Source: Anaerolineales bacterium
Lineage (GTDB): Bacteria > Chloroflexota > Anaerolineae > E26-bin7
Length of the DNA stretch: 39,123 bases
NCBI GenBank assembly: GCA_004377365.1
Contig: SOHZ01000392.1
Location: 1 to 39,123 of the forward strand
Direction: 5' to 3'
This document shows, in pieces, positions 1-10,234 of the stretch. Made by a program: the position numbers and the translations under genes. The notes under the pieces were generated by a model. The model ran no database searches, was not told where the DNA came from, and was given only the letters and a program-made list of their open reading frames with translations. Every line of letters starts with the position of its first letter. Position 1 is the first letter of the stretch.

Positions 1-141
1 CGCCTTTACCCTCGCCCAGCAATCTGTACCAACGACCGACTCAGTGTAACGTTGTCATATTCAAGGGCGGAGGCGACTTTTCCGTGTCAAAACAGACCCT
101 AAACATTCCCTGCAAGCCCCCTCACGCGAAAGGCCAGGAGC

Positions 142-1089
142 ATGGATCAAGCGTTTGAACCAGCCTATTTGAAACTGCTCCGCTCCGGCGAGCTAAAGAA
201 GCGCGTCGAGGCAGCCTACCAGCGCCTGGAGGCCTGCGATATCTGCCCTCGGGAGTGCGGGGGCAACCGCAGGGAGAGCGCCAAGGGCGCTGTGTGCCGC
301 ACAGGCGAGAGGGCGGTCGTGTCCAGTTTCAATCCACATTTCGGGGAGGAAGCGCCGCTGGTGGGGCGAGGCGGGTCGGGGACGATCTTTTTCTCGTGGT
401 GCAACCTCAAGTGCCAGTACTGCCAGAACTACGAAATCAGCCAACTGGGCCACGGGCGCGAGGTGGAGCCGGAGGACCTGGCAGCCATGATGATGCGGTT
501 GCAGGCCATGGGCTGCCACAACATCAATTTTGTCTCCCCGACCCACGTGGTACCGCAGATTTTGGCCGGGCTGCTCATCGCCGCCGAGGCTGGGCTGCAC
601 CGGCCGCTGGTCTACAACACCGGCGGCTACGATTCGCTAAAGACCCTGGCCCTGCTGGACGGCGTCTTTGACATCTACATGCCCGATATGAAATACGCCG
701 ATGCCGAGATCGCTCGCCAGTACTCCAAGATCGAGGACTATCCCAGGCACAACCAGGCAGCAGTGAAGGAGATGCATCGTCAGGCAGGAGACCTGGCTAT
801 GGACGAGCGGGGGGTGGCCTTGCAGGGCCTCCTGGTGCGCCACCTGGTACTGCCCAACGGCCTGGCGGGCACGGCCGAAATAGCGCGCTTCCTGGCCGAG
901 GAAGTCTCTGGGGATACTTACATCAACGTCATGGATCAGTACAGGCCCTGCCACAAAGCCCATGAACTGCCGGATGTGAATCGTAGCCTCACTGCTCAGG
1001 AATACGAGGAAGCGGTCCGATCAGTCCATGAGGCAGGTTTACATCGCCTGGATGAGCGAAGAGCGAGGCTAATCTGGCTACGGAGGTAA
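142..1089 (+). CDS. Radical SAM protein, PflA/PflX-like (COG1313 type)
   Basis: Full ORF; CxxxCxxC motif in FFSWCNLKCQYCQNYE; N-terminal CDICPRECGGNR cysteine motif typical of PflX-like activases. Confidence 0.88.
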   Translation: MDQAFEPAYLKLLRSGELKKRVEAAYQRLEACDICPRECGGNRRESAKGAVCRTGERAVVSSFNPHFGEEAPLVGRGGSGTIFFSWCNLKCQYCQNYEISQLGHGREVEPEDLAAMMMRLQAMGCHNINFVSPTHVVPQILAGLLIAAEAGLHRPLVYNTGGYDSLKTLALLDGVFDIYMPDMKYADAEIARQYSKIEDYPRHNQAAVKEMHRQAGDLAMDERGVALQGLLVRHLVLPNGLAGTAEIARFLAEEVSGDTYINVMDQYRPCHKAHELPDVNRSLTAQEYEEAVRSVHEAGLHRLDERRARLIWLRR

Positions 1090-3135
1090 AATAGGGCGCA
1101 GGCGGCCCCTCTCCCGCCTGAATGAAAGGAGCCTGACCCAGGTGGGGTCCTCCAGGAAACGGACGGCGTATGGGGACTCCACGATGCGAGCAGGCAGACG
1201 TTTCCCCCCCTCCCAGTACTCCCCCTCAAAAACCCCCAGGCCCAAAGTAAAGCTGTCGCCCAGCCCGGTCAGGAGCAAGGTCTCGATGATCACTACCTCG
1301 CCCTGACGCCAGCGACCGGTGGGATACCATAAGGGAACGGTCATGGGCTGGCGGATAGTGTCGGCCAACACTTGGCCGCCGTCCCCCAGGAAGGCAAGGT
1401 ACAACCGGTAATCGCGGTCCATTTCCCTCAGGACTTGCCAATATAGGCGCACCCTGACCCTCTGCCACTTCCAATCGTCCACCAGGTCAAAGCCCAGCAG
1501 GCGCAGGGAATCCCCAAAGTCAACGGTCAGGGGATAGTCGGGGGTCGGAGCCTCCACCCGGGCGAAATCGTAAAAGCTGTCGGGAAGGGTGTCCGGGCCA
1601 GCCAGGCCCCGTTGCAACAGGATGTAGCCATCGGCGCTGTCGAGGATGCCAAACCTGGCCCCTTCGACAAGTTTCAAGTAGGCGCGGTGGAAATCGTTGG
1701 GGTGGATGTCGGTCACTCCGGCTACGTCCAGGAGCACATATTCTGTGTCGTCCAGTACCACCGGGAACAAGTAGATGACCCGCCGGTGGGTCAGGTGAGG
1801 GAAGAGAGGCGGGGTGGTGGAGAGCACCGCGTCGGGCGGGATCTGGGCAGCGAAGCGCTGGAAGAGACGATGGTGAGGGGTAATGCGTGGCACGTCAAAA
1901 TTGGGCCCCAGGGGCGTAAAGCCCCGCAGGCGTTGATAGCCCAGACTGCACAGCAGCAACCAGAAGAGAACCAGCGTCTTAGCTGACAACTGCCCGACCT
2001 CTGAGAGCCTCACTAGATCACGCTTTTGCTCGCGGCGGATTACAAATCCAGCGGGAGCGATCTGTGATCCGAGTTTCTCCAGCCACCCGACCCAACGCTT
2101 GGCCCCATAGATGGCCGACACAACGAAGAAGGGCACCACCGGAGCCGAATAGTGGAGTTCGCCCGAGTACATAAGAGGGTAGTCGCTCAGGGCATTGGCC
2201 AGGTAGATGGGCGCGCTCAGAAGCAAGGTTAGAGGATCAAAGAGGGAGAGGAACCCAACCGAAGCCAGCAGGCCACCCAGGTAGGCCAGACGAGGGCCGC
2301 TCAACAGAAGACCCACGACCACCCAGGGCTCCGTGAGCAGGGTCAGGACGATGCCCTTGAAGCTTCCCCCCAGGCTGGTGTAGCGCTGGGTGTAGATGGT
2401 CTCGGTCATCGCTCTGAAGTGAGGAATGATGACAAAGGTCGCTACCCCAAACCAGGCCAGGCTGACCAGGGCCAGCAGCCCCCCCATGAGCCTCTCTTGC
2501 TTCTTATTTTTGGGCACCAAGAAAGTGTAAAGGCCCAGCATGAAGACCAGGAGGGTGATCTCCTCCTTGGCGCTCATAGCCAGAATGGCAAAAAGCCAGG
2601 CCTTGGGCCAGTCTTTCTCTCTGGTGTAATGGAAAGCGAAGAGGAGGGGACAGACAGCCAGAGGGACGGCGTGGAACTCGGTCAGGTTGGCTGCCTGCAA
2701 GGCCGGAAAGAGGAGATAGACAGCAGCGAAAACCAGGCCGGCGCCTTTACTCTCCAACTCATCGCGGGCCAGCCAGAAAACGGGCAGGGCCCCCAAAGCA
2801 ACGACCACCGTCTGCAAGATCAGGATGGCCTTGACGTCATCGTAGATCAAGAAGGAGAGGGATACCAAGGTGAAAATAGGCTCGAAATGATCTGTCAGAC
2901 GAGGACCCTGGCTGCCGTCATTCTTGGTCTCTTCCACGAAGCGCCCGTGCAGGGTGTTCCAGATGGGCTGGTCCATGTTGCCCAGGTCAGCCGCATAGGT
3001 CTGAAAAGCCTCGTGCTTCAGGACAGAAAGGGTCCCAAAACACAGCACGTAGAGCCCTATCAACAGCCAAACCAAAGCGAGGGCTAGCCGAGAACGATCG
3101 AGTTTGCGACGAGATTCAGATTCGGACGATTCCAT
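1078..3135 (-). CDS. Multi-pass membrane protein, DUF2079-like, with one C-terminal 'DFGDSLRLLGFDL...LYWQ' module
   Basis: ORF track 1078..3282; start MESSESESRRKLDRS at 3135 preferred because the upstream extension is encoded by a palindromic repeat; many TM segments. Confidence 0.8.
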   Translation of the reverse strand: MESSESESRRKLDRSRLALALVWLLIGLYVLCFGTLSVLKHEAFQTYAADLGNMDQPIWNTLHGRFVEETKNDGSQGPRLTDHFEPIFTLVSLSFLIYDDVKAILILQTVVVALGALPVFWLARDELESKGAGLVFAAVYLLFPALQAANLTEFHAVPLAVCPLLFAFHYTREKDWPKAWLFAILAMSAKEEITLLVFMLGLYTFLVPKNKKQERLMGGLLALVSLAWFGVATFVIIPHFRAMTETIYTQRYTSLGGSFKGIVLTLLTEPWVVVGLLLSGPRLAYLGGLLASVGFLSLFDPLTLLLSAPIYLANALSDYPLMYSGELHYSAPVVPFFVVSAIYGAKRWVGWLEKLGSQIAPAGFVIRREQKRDLVRLSEVGQLSAKTLVLFWLLLCSLGYQRLRGFTPLGPNFDVPRITPHHRLFQRFAAQIPPDAVLSTTPPLFPHLTHRRVIYLFPVVLDDTEYVLLDVAGVTDIHPNDFHRAYLKLVEGARFGILDSADGYILLQRGLAGPDTLPDSFYDFARVEAPTPDYPLTVDFGDSLRLLGFDLVDDWKWQRVRVRLYWQVLREMDRDYRLYLAFLGDGGQVLADTIRQPMTVPLWYPTGRWRQGEVVIIETLLLTGLGDSFTLGLGVFEGEYWEGGKRLPARIVESPYAVRFLEDPTWVRLLSFRRERGRLRPILPP
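2027..2078. repeat. Palindromic repeat family A, shortened copy inside a CDS
   Basis: TTGCTCGCGGCGGATTACAAATCCAGCGGGAGCGATCTGTGATCCG matches both ends of the copy at about 19991-20070 with the central part missing. Confidence 0.75.
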
Positions 3136-3182
3136 CGGATCAGCCTGTAGCGTAACAGGGTCTGTAAAAACAACTCTCTGTT

Positions 3183-3255
3183 TCCGGCTGGATTGCAAAT
3201 CCAGCCGCCAGACCGCCGGATTGCAAATCCGGCGGGAGCGGAAGTGTTCTTTTAC
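3183..3255. repeat. Palindromic repeat family A (double hairpin), intergenic copy
   Basis: CCGGCTGGATTGCAAATCCAGCCGCCAGACCGCCGGATTGCAAATCCGGCGGGAGCGGAAGTGTTC; nearly identical to 25600-25667. Confidence 0.9.
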
Positions 3256-3260
3256 AGGCC

Positions 3261-3292
3261 CACAGTGGCACCTGTGCCGCAACAGTGGCGCT
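3261..3292. repeat. Short inverted repeat related to the hairpin at 35473-35504
   Basis: CACAGTGGCACCTGTGCCGCAACAGTGGCG; the reverse complement shares CCACTGTTGCGG with the hpf downstream hairpin. Confidence 0.5.
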
Positions 3293-4269
3293 TATCCAAG
3301 ACCATCAGGGGCAGCGCCCTGTCCCTTACCTTCAACAGGGACACGGCCATGACCCCAAGGCAACGCTCCTCCTAGCCCATCGAATCCAAAAGCCAGAGCC
3401 GTGCCCATCAATTCGGCAGCCGTGACCCACAGCCTGGAGAGCAGGGTGACGACAATGGCCACGTGGGAGGGCAGGTAAAAGCCCAACAGATAGACCAGAA
3501 TGCCCTCTCTGACGCCTAATCCCCCTGGGGCCAGGAAACTCAGGAAGCCAATGACCCAGGCCCCGGCGAAAATGCCAACCAGGGCCGGCAGCCGCTCCAA
3601 CGACACTGGATAGAGGGCCCTGGTGAAGAGGTAAAAGGCCAGGCCGTAGCCAAGCCAGCAAAGGAGGTGAAGGGCGGCGAAACGCGCCAGATCCCAGGCC
3701 GTCAGTTCAATGACCACTGGTTCGCGTTTGAACAGGCGCAAGGCCCAGTTGAGCAATCTCTCCAGAACAAAGGGTTGAATGACCACCAGGCCCAGTGGGA
3801 TCACGATCAGCAAAGGCAACAGCCGCCCGCTCAACTCGGTGCTGCGGATGCCTGTCAGGACGACGAAAGCCAAAGCCAATCCTGTCATATTCTGGATGAC
3901 CTGATTGACGGCGATACTGGTCAGGGTCTGGACCGGGCTGACGCCTTCCCGTTCGAAGAGGTAGAACCAACCCAGGAACTGCCAGATTTTGCCAGGGATG
4001 TAGCGACCCAAATTGCCTATGAAATAGATGCGCAGGACCTTGATAAAACCGATGGCCGCTCCCAGACAACGGAGAGACACCCTCCACTGCCAAGCGTAGA
4101 GGCACAGAGAAGCCAGCATGACCCCCAGTGAAAGGGCCAACAAGGCATAGTTGAAAGACCACTGGTAGGTCCTGACCTCTTCCCAGTGGCCGTAGAGAGC
4201 CCAGCCCAGGAAGAAGGCGATCACCGCCAGGGCCAGGTATTGCAGGACCTTCCTGAGCCTGGCAGTCAT
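3292..4269 (-). CDS. Lysylphosphatidylglycerol synthase TM region / flippase-like integral membrane protein (AglD/UPF0104 type)
   Basis: ORF; GNLGRYIPGKIWQFLGWFYLFEREGVS and FLAPGGLGVREG motifs typical of the family. Confidence 0.8.
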   Translation of the reverse strand: MTARLRKVLQYLALAVIAFFLGWALYGHWEEVRTYQWSFNYALLALSLGVMLASLCLYAWQWRVSLRCLGAAIGFIKVLRIYFIGNLGRYIPGKIWQFLGWFYLFEREGVSPVQTLTSIAVNQVIQNMTGLALAFVVLTGIRSTELSGRLLPLLIVIPLGLVVIQPFVLERLLNWALRLFKREPVVIELTAWDLARFAALHLLCWLGYGLAFYLFTRALYPVSLERLPALVGIFAGAWVIGFLSFLAPGGLGVREGILVYLLGFYLPSHVAIVVTLLSRLWVTAAELMGTALAFGFDGLGGALPWGHGRVPVEGKGQGAAPDGLG

Positions 4270-5507
4270 AGGGAAACCGCCTCGGCTTCGGGGGAGTAGA
4301 GGGCCATCACCTGATCCACGATGCGTGGCCAGGAGAAGTACTCCTTTACGTAGGCAAAGCCAGCTTGACCCAGCTCTCTAGCCCGCTTCTCATCTGTCAA
4401 CACGGCCTCGATAGCCTGAGCCAGTGCCTGAGGGTCACGCTGCTCGACCAGGATTCCTGTCTCGTTGTGACGGACGATGTCTGGGATACCCCCCACGTTG
4501 GTGGCGATGACCGGCTTTTTGTAGCCCATGACCTCCACCAGGACTACCCCTAGTCCTTCAGTGTCGCCTCGGGAATCCACGATGGCGGGTAAGACAAAGA
4601 GGTCGCAGCCAGCGTACAGTTCAGCCAGTTCCCCATAGGGTATTCTCCCTCGGAAGAACACCCGCTCTGCCAGGCCCTTGTCCTTCACCAGGCTCTCCAA
4701 CAGCGGCCGCTGGTCGCCAGCGCCGACGATGTCCAATCGGACGCGGAGGCCGGGGGGGAGGAGGTCCATAGCCTCGATGAGGTAGGGCAGGCCCTTGCGC
4801 TCGATGAGGCGGCCCACATAGAGGATACGCCGTTCTCCATCCCGCCCTTCGTCCCGAGGCTCAGGGCCGAGGGGCTCAGGGTAGGGCTCCGCGCCAGCCG
4901 CTATCGGGGGGACGTCCCTGGCCACGATGGTCGAGCCGTAGGGAATGACCTTGACCTCGACGTCGGCTAGCTCACGGACCAAACTCGCTGTGAAAGAAGA
5001 GTTAGCCGAGACGGCATCGCTGCGCTTGACGATGTACCTCAAGACAGGCTTGAGAAAAGGGTAGCGGCGCGTCAGGAGAAGCTCCGCACCGTGAAAGGAG
5101 GTCACCAGCCGTGCGCCGCTGATATTCTGGCCAGCCAGACCAAAGACGCCCTGAGGCAACGGCCAGTGGACGTGGAGCACATCGTATCTCTGGCGGCGGC
5201 AATGCCTGATCACCGCGAGGGTGCCAAAGAACATATAGGGCAAGATCAGGGGCAGGTAGAGAGGGTTCTTTATCTTGTTCGGTCCCCCCTCCAGATGGGT
5301 CAAGTCCTCCCAACGACTGGGGAAATAGCGGAAGCGGTAGACGGGAATGCCATAAATCTCATGATCCCTTAGCCCTTTGTAGGAAGGAGCCAGGACAGCC
5401 GATTCGACGCCTCGTTCTCGCAATTGCAAAGCCTGTTCCACCAACCAGGGCGAATGGGGGTCACCCTCCCAGCGGGCAAAGTTGGTCACCAGGTACAACA
5501 CCCTCAT
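4266..5507 (-). CDS. Glycosyltransferase family 4 (GT-B)
   Basis: ILYVGRLIERKGLPYLIEAM ... EGLGVVLVEVMGYKKPVIATNVGGIPDIV; 4-bp overlap with both neighbours. Confidence 0.92.
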   Translation of the reverse strand: MRVLYLVTNFARWEGDPHSPWLVEQALQLRERGVESAVLAPSYKGLRDHEIYGIPVYRFRYFPSRWEDLTHLEGGPNKIKNPLYLPLILPYMFFGTLAVIRHCRRQRYDVLHVHWPLPQGVFGLAGQNISGARLVTSFHGAELLLTRRYPFLKPVLRYIVKRSDAVSANSSFTASLVRELADVEVKVIPYGSTIVARDVPPIAAGAEPYPEPLGPEPRDEGRDGERRILYVGRLIERKGLPYLIEAMDLLPPGLRVRLDIVGAGDQRPLLESLVKDKGLAERVFFRGRIPYGELAELYAGCDLFVLPAIVDSRGDTEGLGVVLVEVMGYKKPVIATNVGGIPDIVRHNETGILVEQRDPQALAQAIEAVLTDEKRARELGQAGFAYVKEYFSWPRIVDQVMALYSPEAEAVSL

Positions 5508-6454
5508 AGCCGCTCCCTGTCCCTAGCCAGGTCTTTGATAATTCTTTCCAGCTCATCAATGCGCTCGTGTTGGTCTACCACCAATTCGGCCAAGAAGCCC
5601 ACCAGGAAGATAATCAGGCCAGCCAGAGCCAGAGTGACGCCGAAGGTAAAGACCGGACGCAACTGCCGGACACGGGTAAACCACTGGTGAAGCAAGTATA
5701 CTCCTATCCCGGAGGCAGCCAGGATGAGAGTTGAGCCCAGCGCACCGAAGAAGATCATGGGCTTGCGGCTGAAGGTCAGGAGGAACTTGACCACCAGCAC
5801 GTCGAGGAAGGAAACAGGGATGCGTCCCAGCCCGTACTTGGACTTGCCCTGTCGGCGGGGATAATAGTTGGTCGGAACCTCACCGATCTTGTAGCCTTGA
5901 GCGGCGGCGATCATCAGGATAAAGCGGTGCCAATCAGAGCGCAGATAGAGCCCCTCGATCACCTCACGCCGGAGGGCCTTGATCCAGTTCATGTCATGGG
6001 CCTGGACGTCAAAGAGAAGGCGAGAGACGAAATTGTAGATCCTCGAAGCCACGATTTTGCGATCGTGCCTCCCTTGCCGCCAGCCAGCCACCACGTCATA
6101 GCCCTCGGCCAGCTTGTCCAGCAGTTTGGGGATATCCTCTTCGGGGTCCGACTCCAGGTCCCCCGGCAATAAGACGATGATGTCACCGCTGACGTGACGG
6201 AACCCGGTTTTGATGGCCTCGGTCAGGCCCAGATTGCGCCGGTGGCTGACGACCTTGACGAAGGGGTAACGGGCAACGCAGGCTGCTGCCTCGTGGCTGG
6301 TCCCGTCGGTTGAGCCGTCGTCCACGAACACCACCTCGCCGTCCAGGCCCCTGGCCTCAAAGGCCCTGGCCACTTTATCAATGACCAGGGTCACATTCCC
6401 TTCCTCGTTATAGGCCGGTATGAGAACCGAGACCCGCCTATTGGTTTTCTCCAT
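5504..6454 (-). CDS. Glycosyltransferase family 2 with C-terminal TM segments (dolichol-phosphate mannosyltransferase-like)
   Basis: VSVLIPAYNEEGNVTLVIDKV, VFVDDGSTDGT; start MEKTNRRVSV preferred over the longer ORF (6526). Confidence 0.9.
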   Translation of the reverse strand: MEKTNRRVSVLIPAYNEEGNVTLVIDKVARAFEARGLDGEVVFVDDGSTDGTSHEAAACVARYPFVKVVSHRRNLGLTEAIKTGFRHVSGDIIVLLPGDLESDPEEDIPKLLDKLAEGYDVVAGWRQGRHDRKIVASRIYNFVSRLLFDVQAHDMNWIKALRREVIEGLYLRSDWHRFILMIAAAQGYKIGEVPTNYYPRRQGKSKYGLGRIPVSFLDVLVVKFLLTFSRKPMIFFGALGSTLILAASGIGVYLLHQWFTRVRQLRPVFTFGVTLALAGLIIFLVGFLAELVVDQHERIDELERIIKDLARDRERL

Positions 6455-6560
6455 CCATCCTCCATTCTCCGCGCTCAGTGGACCTTGACTCCCTGTTCCA
6501 CAGCCTGTCACAGCTTCCACCCCCACGGGAAACCGAAGAGGCGATGCTTCCAGATACTCC

Positions 6561-9116
6561 TTACTCCCTGTGGCCTACCTGCACTGTTGACGAGAGCAGA
6601 ATTCGATTGCCAAGGGGCGATCCCGCCTCGTCAGTCACCGGCAGTCGCTCCCCGGTTTCGAGGAGATACATTCCCACTTCCAGCCGATAAGCGCCCGAAG
6701 GGGCCTCAGGCGAGATCCCTATTTCATACGGATCCTCGATGATGGCACCTTGTGCCCACTGACTGGTTGGATAAGAGCCATCCACCGGCCAGGCGTCTTT
6801 CTGCCCCCAAATCACATCATCGTTGTCTATCAAATGGGTGAACACGGTATAGTCCTGGTTTATCTCGGCCAGGGCTTGCCAAAAGAGAACCAGACGCATG
6901 GTATCTCCAGGCTGGAATCGGGTTCCTGGCAGGTTATAGCCCAGGAAGCGGATCTCAGAGCCCAAATCCGCCCTCTGAGGATGCGCGATTTCCAGCTCCT
7001 CCGCCGAAGGGGGAGCTTCCCCTGTTACTATCACCAAGCTCAAGGGTACTTCTTCGCCCTCTGGAGTGGGCAGTCTCTCTCTCTTCTCTTCATCGTACAA
7101 GCTGAGGAGCAACCGGTACGTTCCCTCCGGCGTGGCGGGATCCACTTCCAGTTTCAATTCATCTCGGATCACCAATCCCCTCTCCCAAGGGTCGTCCCAG
7201 TCGCCAGTCTCTAACTCCCGCCCCTGGCCCCACACATCCCCCTCCTCATCAACCAGAGTCAAGACAGGCTTGAGGTTCGCCTCGGACGGCTTCTGGCACT
7301 GCCAGTAGAGGGTCACTTTGGTCTTTTGCCCAGCTTTGAGTCTGTTCTCTTCCAGATCGTAGTCCAATAGACGAGCCGAGGAGCCAAACTCTACCCGTCG
7401 GTCGTGCTGAGCAGGAACCAAAGTGTTGGGAATCTCCGATCCTGGGGATGCATAGATCCAAGCGTAATCAATGCCTTTCATACGCACCACATACTCTGGC
7501 TCCAGCGAACTAAAGTACTTGGCTGTGCTCAAACCGAAATGGGCGCCCGTGTCCCGGCGACCGACGTAGAACACCACGTAGTCAATGTCTTCCCAGGGCA
7601 GAGAGTTGCCCTTGCACTCCTCGCTCAGTTCCCGCAGTTCTCCCTGAAAGAAGGAAGCAAACCGCACATCGGAATCCCACATGGCGGCTTTAAGGCTGGT
7701 TGCGTTTTCTTTTTGATTGAGGTAACGAGCCGCCCGGTCCAGCCCCTCTCCCCAACCGATGGGCATCAAACGGGTTGCCACTACGCCTCCCCCCAACAGC
7801 GGGTTATAGTAAGTCAAGTAGTAGGGATGATGGGGCAGGCTGAGGCCGGCTTGCAAGAATATGGGCAATCCCAGGCCCATTGCTACCAGACTTGAGGTAG
7901 TCACTCGGGTCAGACGAGCACTTATCATCTTTGCCACAGATTCGCCCAGCCTACACAGACCCACAGCCGCCACTATCTGTACAGCCGGTGATACCGGCAA
8001 GATGTAACGACCGGATTTCACACTGGCCAGACTCATGGAAACGATAAAGCCCAAGACATAGAACAGAAGAGTGATGATGCTCCTGGTCTGAATACCCTTT
8101 GTTCGAGAAGCGCGGTGATCCTGGACCAGGAACCAAACCGCCGCTGCTACTCCCACCAGGGCCAAGGGGGTGACGCGGAAAAGCAGGGTGATGGGATAAG
8201 TCAACACTTGGGCATTGAGCAGGGAAACCCCCATCAGGAAACCGCCTGTACCCTCTCCAGCGCCTTGAACTTTGCCTGTGATCTGGCCAAGCACCATGCT
8301 GATAGTGCGCACCGGATCAACCCACATCGCTGGCCAAAACACAATGACTGTTAACAAAGATATGGCACACCAGACAAGGTACGTTTTCACGCCGAGGAGG
8401 AGAGCATCCCGGCGCTGTGCAGCCTCACCAGCACCTCGCCCCCAGAGCCAGTTGGAAAGCAGGATCGGCCAGACTATGAAAGGGATCAAGAACAAAGAGC
8501 TGGCTTTGCTCAGGAAGGCCAAACCGGCCATCAGACCTGACAATAGCAAATAGCCCCCCGACCGCCCCCTCTCCAGGTGAACCAACAAGCTGAGCAGCGA
8601 CAAGATCATAAAAGTAGTGGCCAGAGCATCGTGGTGGAGCAGGCGCGAATAGGCCAAATAAAAGGGATCGAGAGCGACCAGGGCGGTGCCGAGAAAAGCG
8701 ACCTTGTCATCGAAAAGCCTTCTGAGGAGGAGGTAGATTCCCACCACAGACAGGGAGGCCAACATTACAGTGGGCAATCTGGCAGCGGCCAGAACGTCGA
8801 GGTCGAGGACAGGGCGCACAGGCACCCTCTGCAGGAATTCACGCAAAGAGGCGGCATTGGCCAGTATCCTCTGCAACCGGGCTTCATTCACGTATTTAAT
8901 TGTCAAAGTGACGGCTGCTGTCCACATCGTGGTGACGCCGGGGTGTCCGGCCGCCGTTCTTTGCAGGTCCCCATCCAGCAGCCCCAGGAGGAACCTTATC
9001 GAGCGGTCAACCCAGCGACGTTCGTCGGGGGTCAGAAAGATGTTCAGTCCTGAGACCCTGGGCACCAATGCCAGCCAAAAAAGAAAAAAGCTGGCACATA
9101 TTGTCCGCAGTTTCAT
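6561..9116 (-). CDS. GT39-like membrane glycosyltransferase with two C-terminal 'LLGYDL...LYWQA' modules
   Basis: Multi-TM protein with LDPFYLAYSRLLHHDALATTF; module copies begin near VEFGSSARLLDYDL and ADLGSEIRFLGYNL. Confidence 0.82.
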   Translation of the reverse strand: MKLRTICASFFLFWLALVPRVSGLNIFLTPDERRWVDRSIRFLLGLLDGDLQRTAAGHPGVTTMWTAAVTLTIKYVNEARLQRILANAASLREFLQRVPVRPVLDLDVLAAARLPTVMLASLSVVGIYLLLRRLFDDKVAFLGTALVALDPFYLAYSRLLHHDALATTFMILSLLSLLVHLERGRSGGYLLLSGLMAGLAFLSKASSLFLIPFIVWPILLSNWLWGRGAGEAAQRRDALLLGVKTYLVWCAISLLTVIVFWPAMWVDPVRTISMVLGQITGKVQGAGEGTGGFLMGVSLLNAQVLTYPITLLFRVTPLALVGVAAAVWFLVQDHRASRTKGIQTRSIITLLFYVLGFIVSMSLASVKSGRYILPVSPAVQIVAAVGLCRLGESVAKMISARLTRVTTSSLVAMGLGLPIFLQAGLSLPHHPYYLTYYNPLLGGGVVATRLMPIGWGEGLDRAARYLNQKENATSLKAAMWDSDVRFASFFQGELRELSEECKGNSLPWEDIDYVVFYVGRRDTGAHFGLSTAKYFSSLEPEYVVRMKGIDYAWIYASPGSEIPNTLVPAQHDRRVEFGSSARLLDYDLEENRLKAGQKTKVTLYWQCQKPSEANLKPVLTLVDEEGDVWGQGRELETGDWDDPWERGLVIRDELKLEVDPATPEGTYRLLLSLYDEEKRERLPTPEGEEVPLSLVIVTGEAPPSAEELEIAHPQRADLGSEIRFLGYNLPGTRFQPGDTMRLVLFWQALAEINQDYTVFTHLIDNDDVIWGQKDAWPVDGSYPTSQWAQGAIIEDPYEIGISPEAPSGAYRLEVGMYLLETGERLPVTDEAGSPLGNRILLSSTVQVGHRE

Positions 9117-10234
9117 CAGCTCCCCAGAAATTCTTTGATCGCCCGCACCACTTCCTCAATTTGCGTCTGGGTCAACTCTGGGTACATGGGCAAAGAGAGC
9201 ACCTGGCGGGCGCATTCCTCAGTGATGGGGAAATCGCCCTCTGTGTGGCCCAGGTGACGGTAGGCTGGTTGCAGGTGCAGGGGGATGGGATAGTGGATGC
9301 CCGTGGAGATGCCCTTGGCCCTGAGATGCTCTCGTAAGGCATCGCGCTCCTGCAACAACGAACCTTCCAGACGGACGACGAAGAGGTGATAGACTGCCCT
9401 GACGTGCTCCGGTTCGTAGGGCAGGACGAGGTCGAGATCGCTCAGCAGTTCGCGGTAGGTGGCGCCGTGGCGGCGGCGGGCCTCGTTCCATTCCTCGAGG
9501 TGAGCCAGTTTGGCTCGCAGGATGGCCGCCTGCAAGGTGTCAATACGATAGTTGAAGCCCTGCAACAAGTGCTCATATTTCTCCCGACGCCCGTGGTTGC
9601 GCAACAACCGTACTTTCTCAGCTATTTCCCCATCGTCAGTGACCACCGCCCCGGCGTCACCGTAGGCCCCCAGATTCTTGCCCGGGTAAAAGCTAAAGAT
9701 AGCCACGTGGCTCATGCTGCCCGCCCGTCTCCCCTTGTACTCGGCCCCGTGGGCCTGGGCCGCGTCCTCGATGACCTTCAGCCCATGCCTATCCGCAATC
9801 TCCAGGATGGGGTCCATCTCGGCTGGCTGGCCGTAGAGGTGGACGGGCATAATGGCCTTGGTCTGTCTGGTGATGGCTGCTTCGATCCTGGCCGGGTCAA
9901 TGTTGTAGGTCTGGGGGTCAATGTCTACGAAGACGGGTGTGGCTCCCACGCGGCCCAGCATCCCAATGGTGGCGATAAAGGTGTGCGGAGTGGTGATGAC
10001 CTCGTCGCCCGGTCCGATGTCACAGGCCATGAAGGCCAGGTGCAAGGCCGCCGTGCCCGAATCAACGCCCACAGCGTGTTGGACGCTGCAGAACCTGGCA
10101 AACTCTTCCTCAAAGGCCTGCACGTCAGGTCCCATGATAAAGCTCGTGTTATCCACGACCCTCTGGATGGCGGCATCCATCTCGTCTTTGATGGAAAGGT
10201 ACTGGGCTTTGAGGTCCACGAGAGGGATCGTCAT
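9116..10234 (-). CDS. DegT/DnrJ/EryC1/StrS family PLP-dependent sugar aminotransferase
   Basis: MTIPLVDLKAQYLSIKDEMDAAIQRV; GTAALHLAF; SFYPGKNLGAYGDAGAVVT with the PLP lysine. Confidence 0.93.
   Translation of the reverse strand: MTIPLVDLKAQYLSIKDEMDAAIQRVVDNTSFIMGPDVQAFEEEFARFCSVQHAVGVDSGTAALHLAFMACDIGPGDEVITTPHTFIATIGMLGRVGATPVFVDIDPQTYNIDPARIEAAITRQTKAIMPVHLYGQPAEMDPILEIADRHGLKVIEDAAQAHGAEYKGRRAGSMSHVAIFSFYPGKNLGAYGDAGAVVTDDGEIAEKVRLLRNHGRREKYEHLLQGFNYRIDTLQAAILRAKLAHLEEWNEARRRHGATYRELLSDLDLVLPYEPEHVRAVYHLFVVRLEGSLLQERDALREHLRAKGISTGIHYPIPLHLQPAYRHLGHTEGDFPITEECARQVLSLPMYPELTQTQIEEVVRAIKEFLGS

Noticed and set aside
3102-3282. N-terminal extension of ORF 1078..3282
   Set aside because: Encoded by a palindromic repeat and intergenic sequence; MESSESES start is more plausible.
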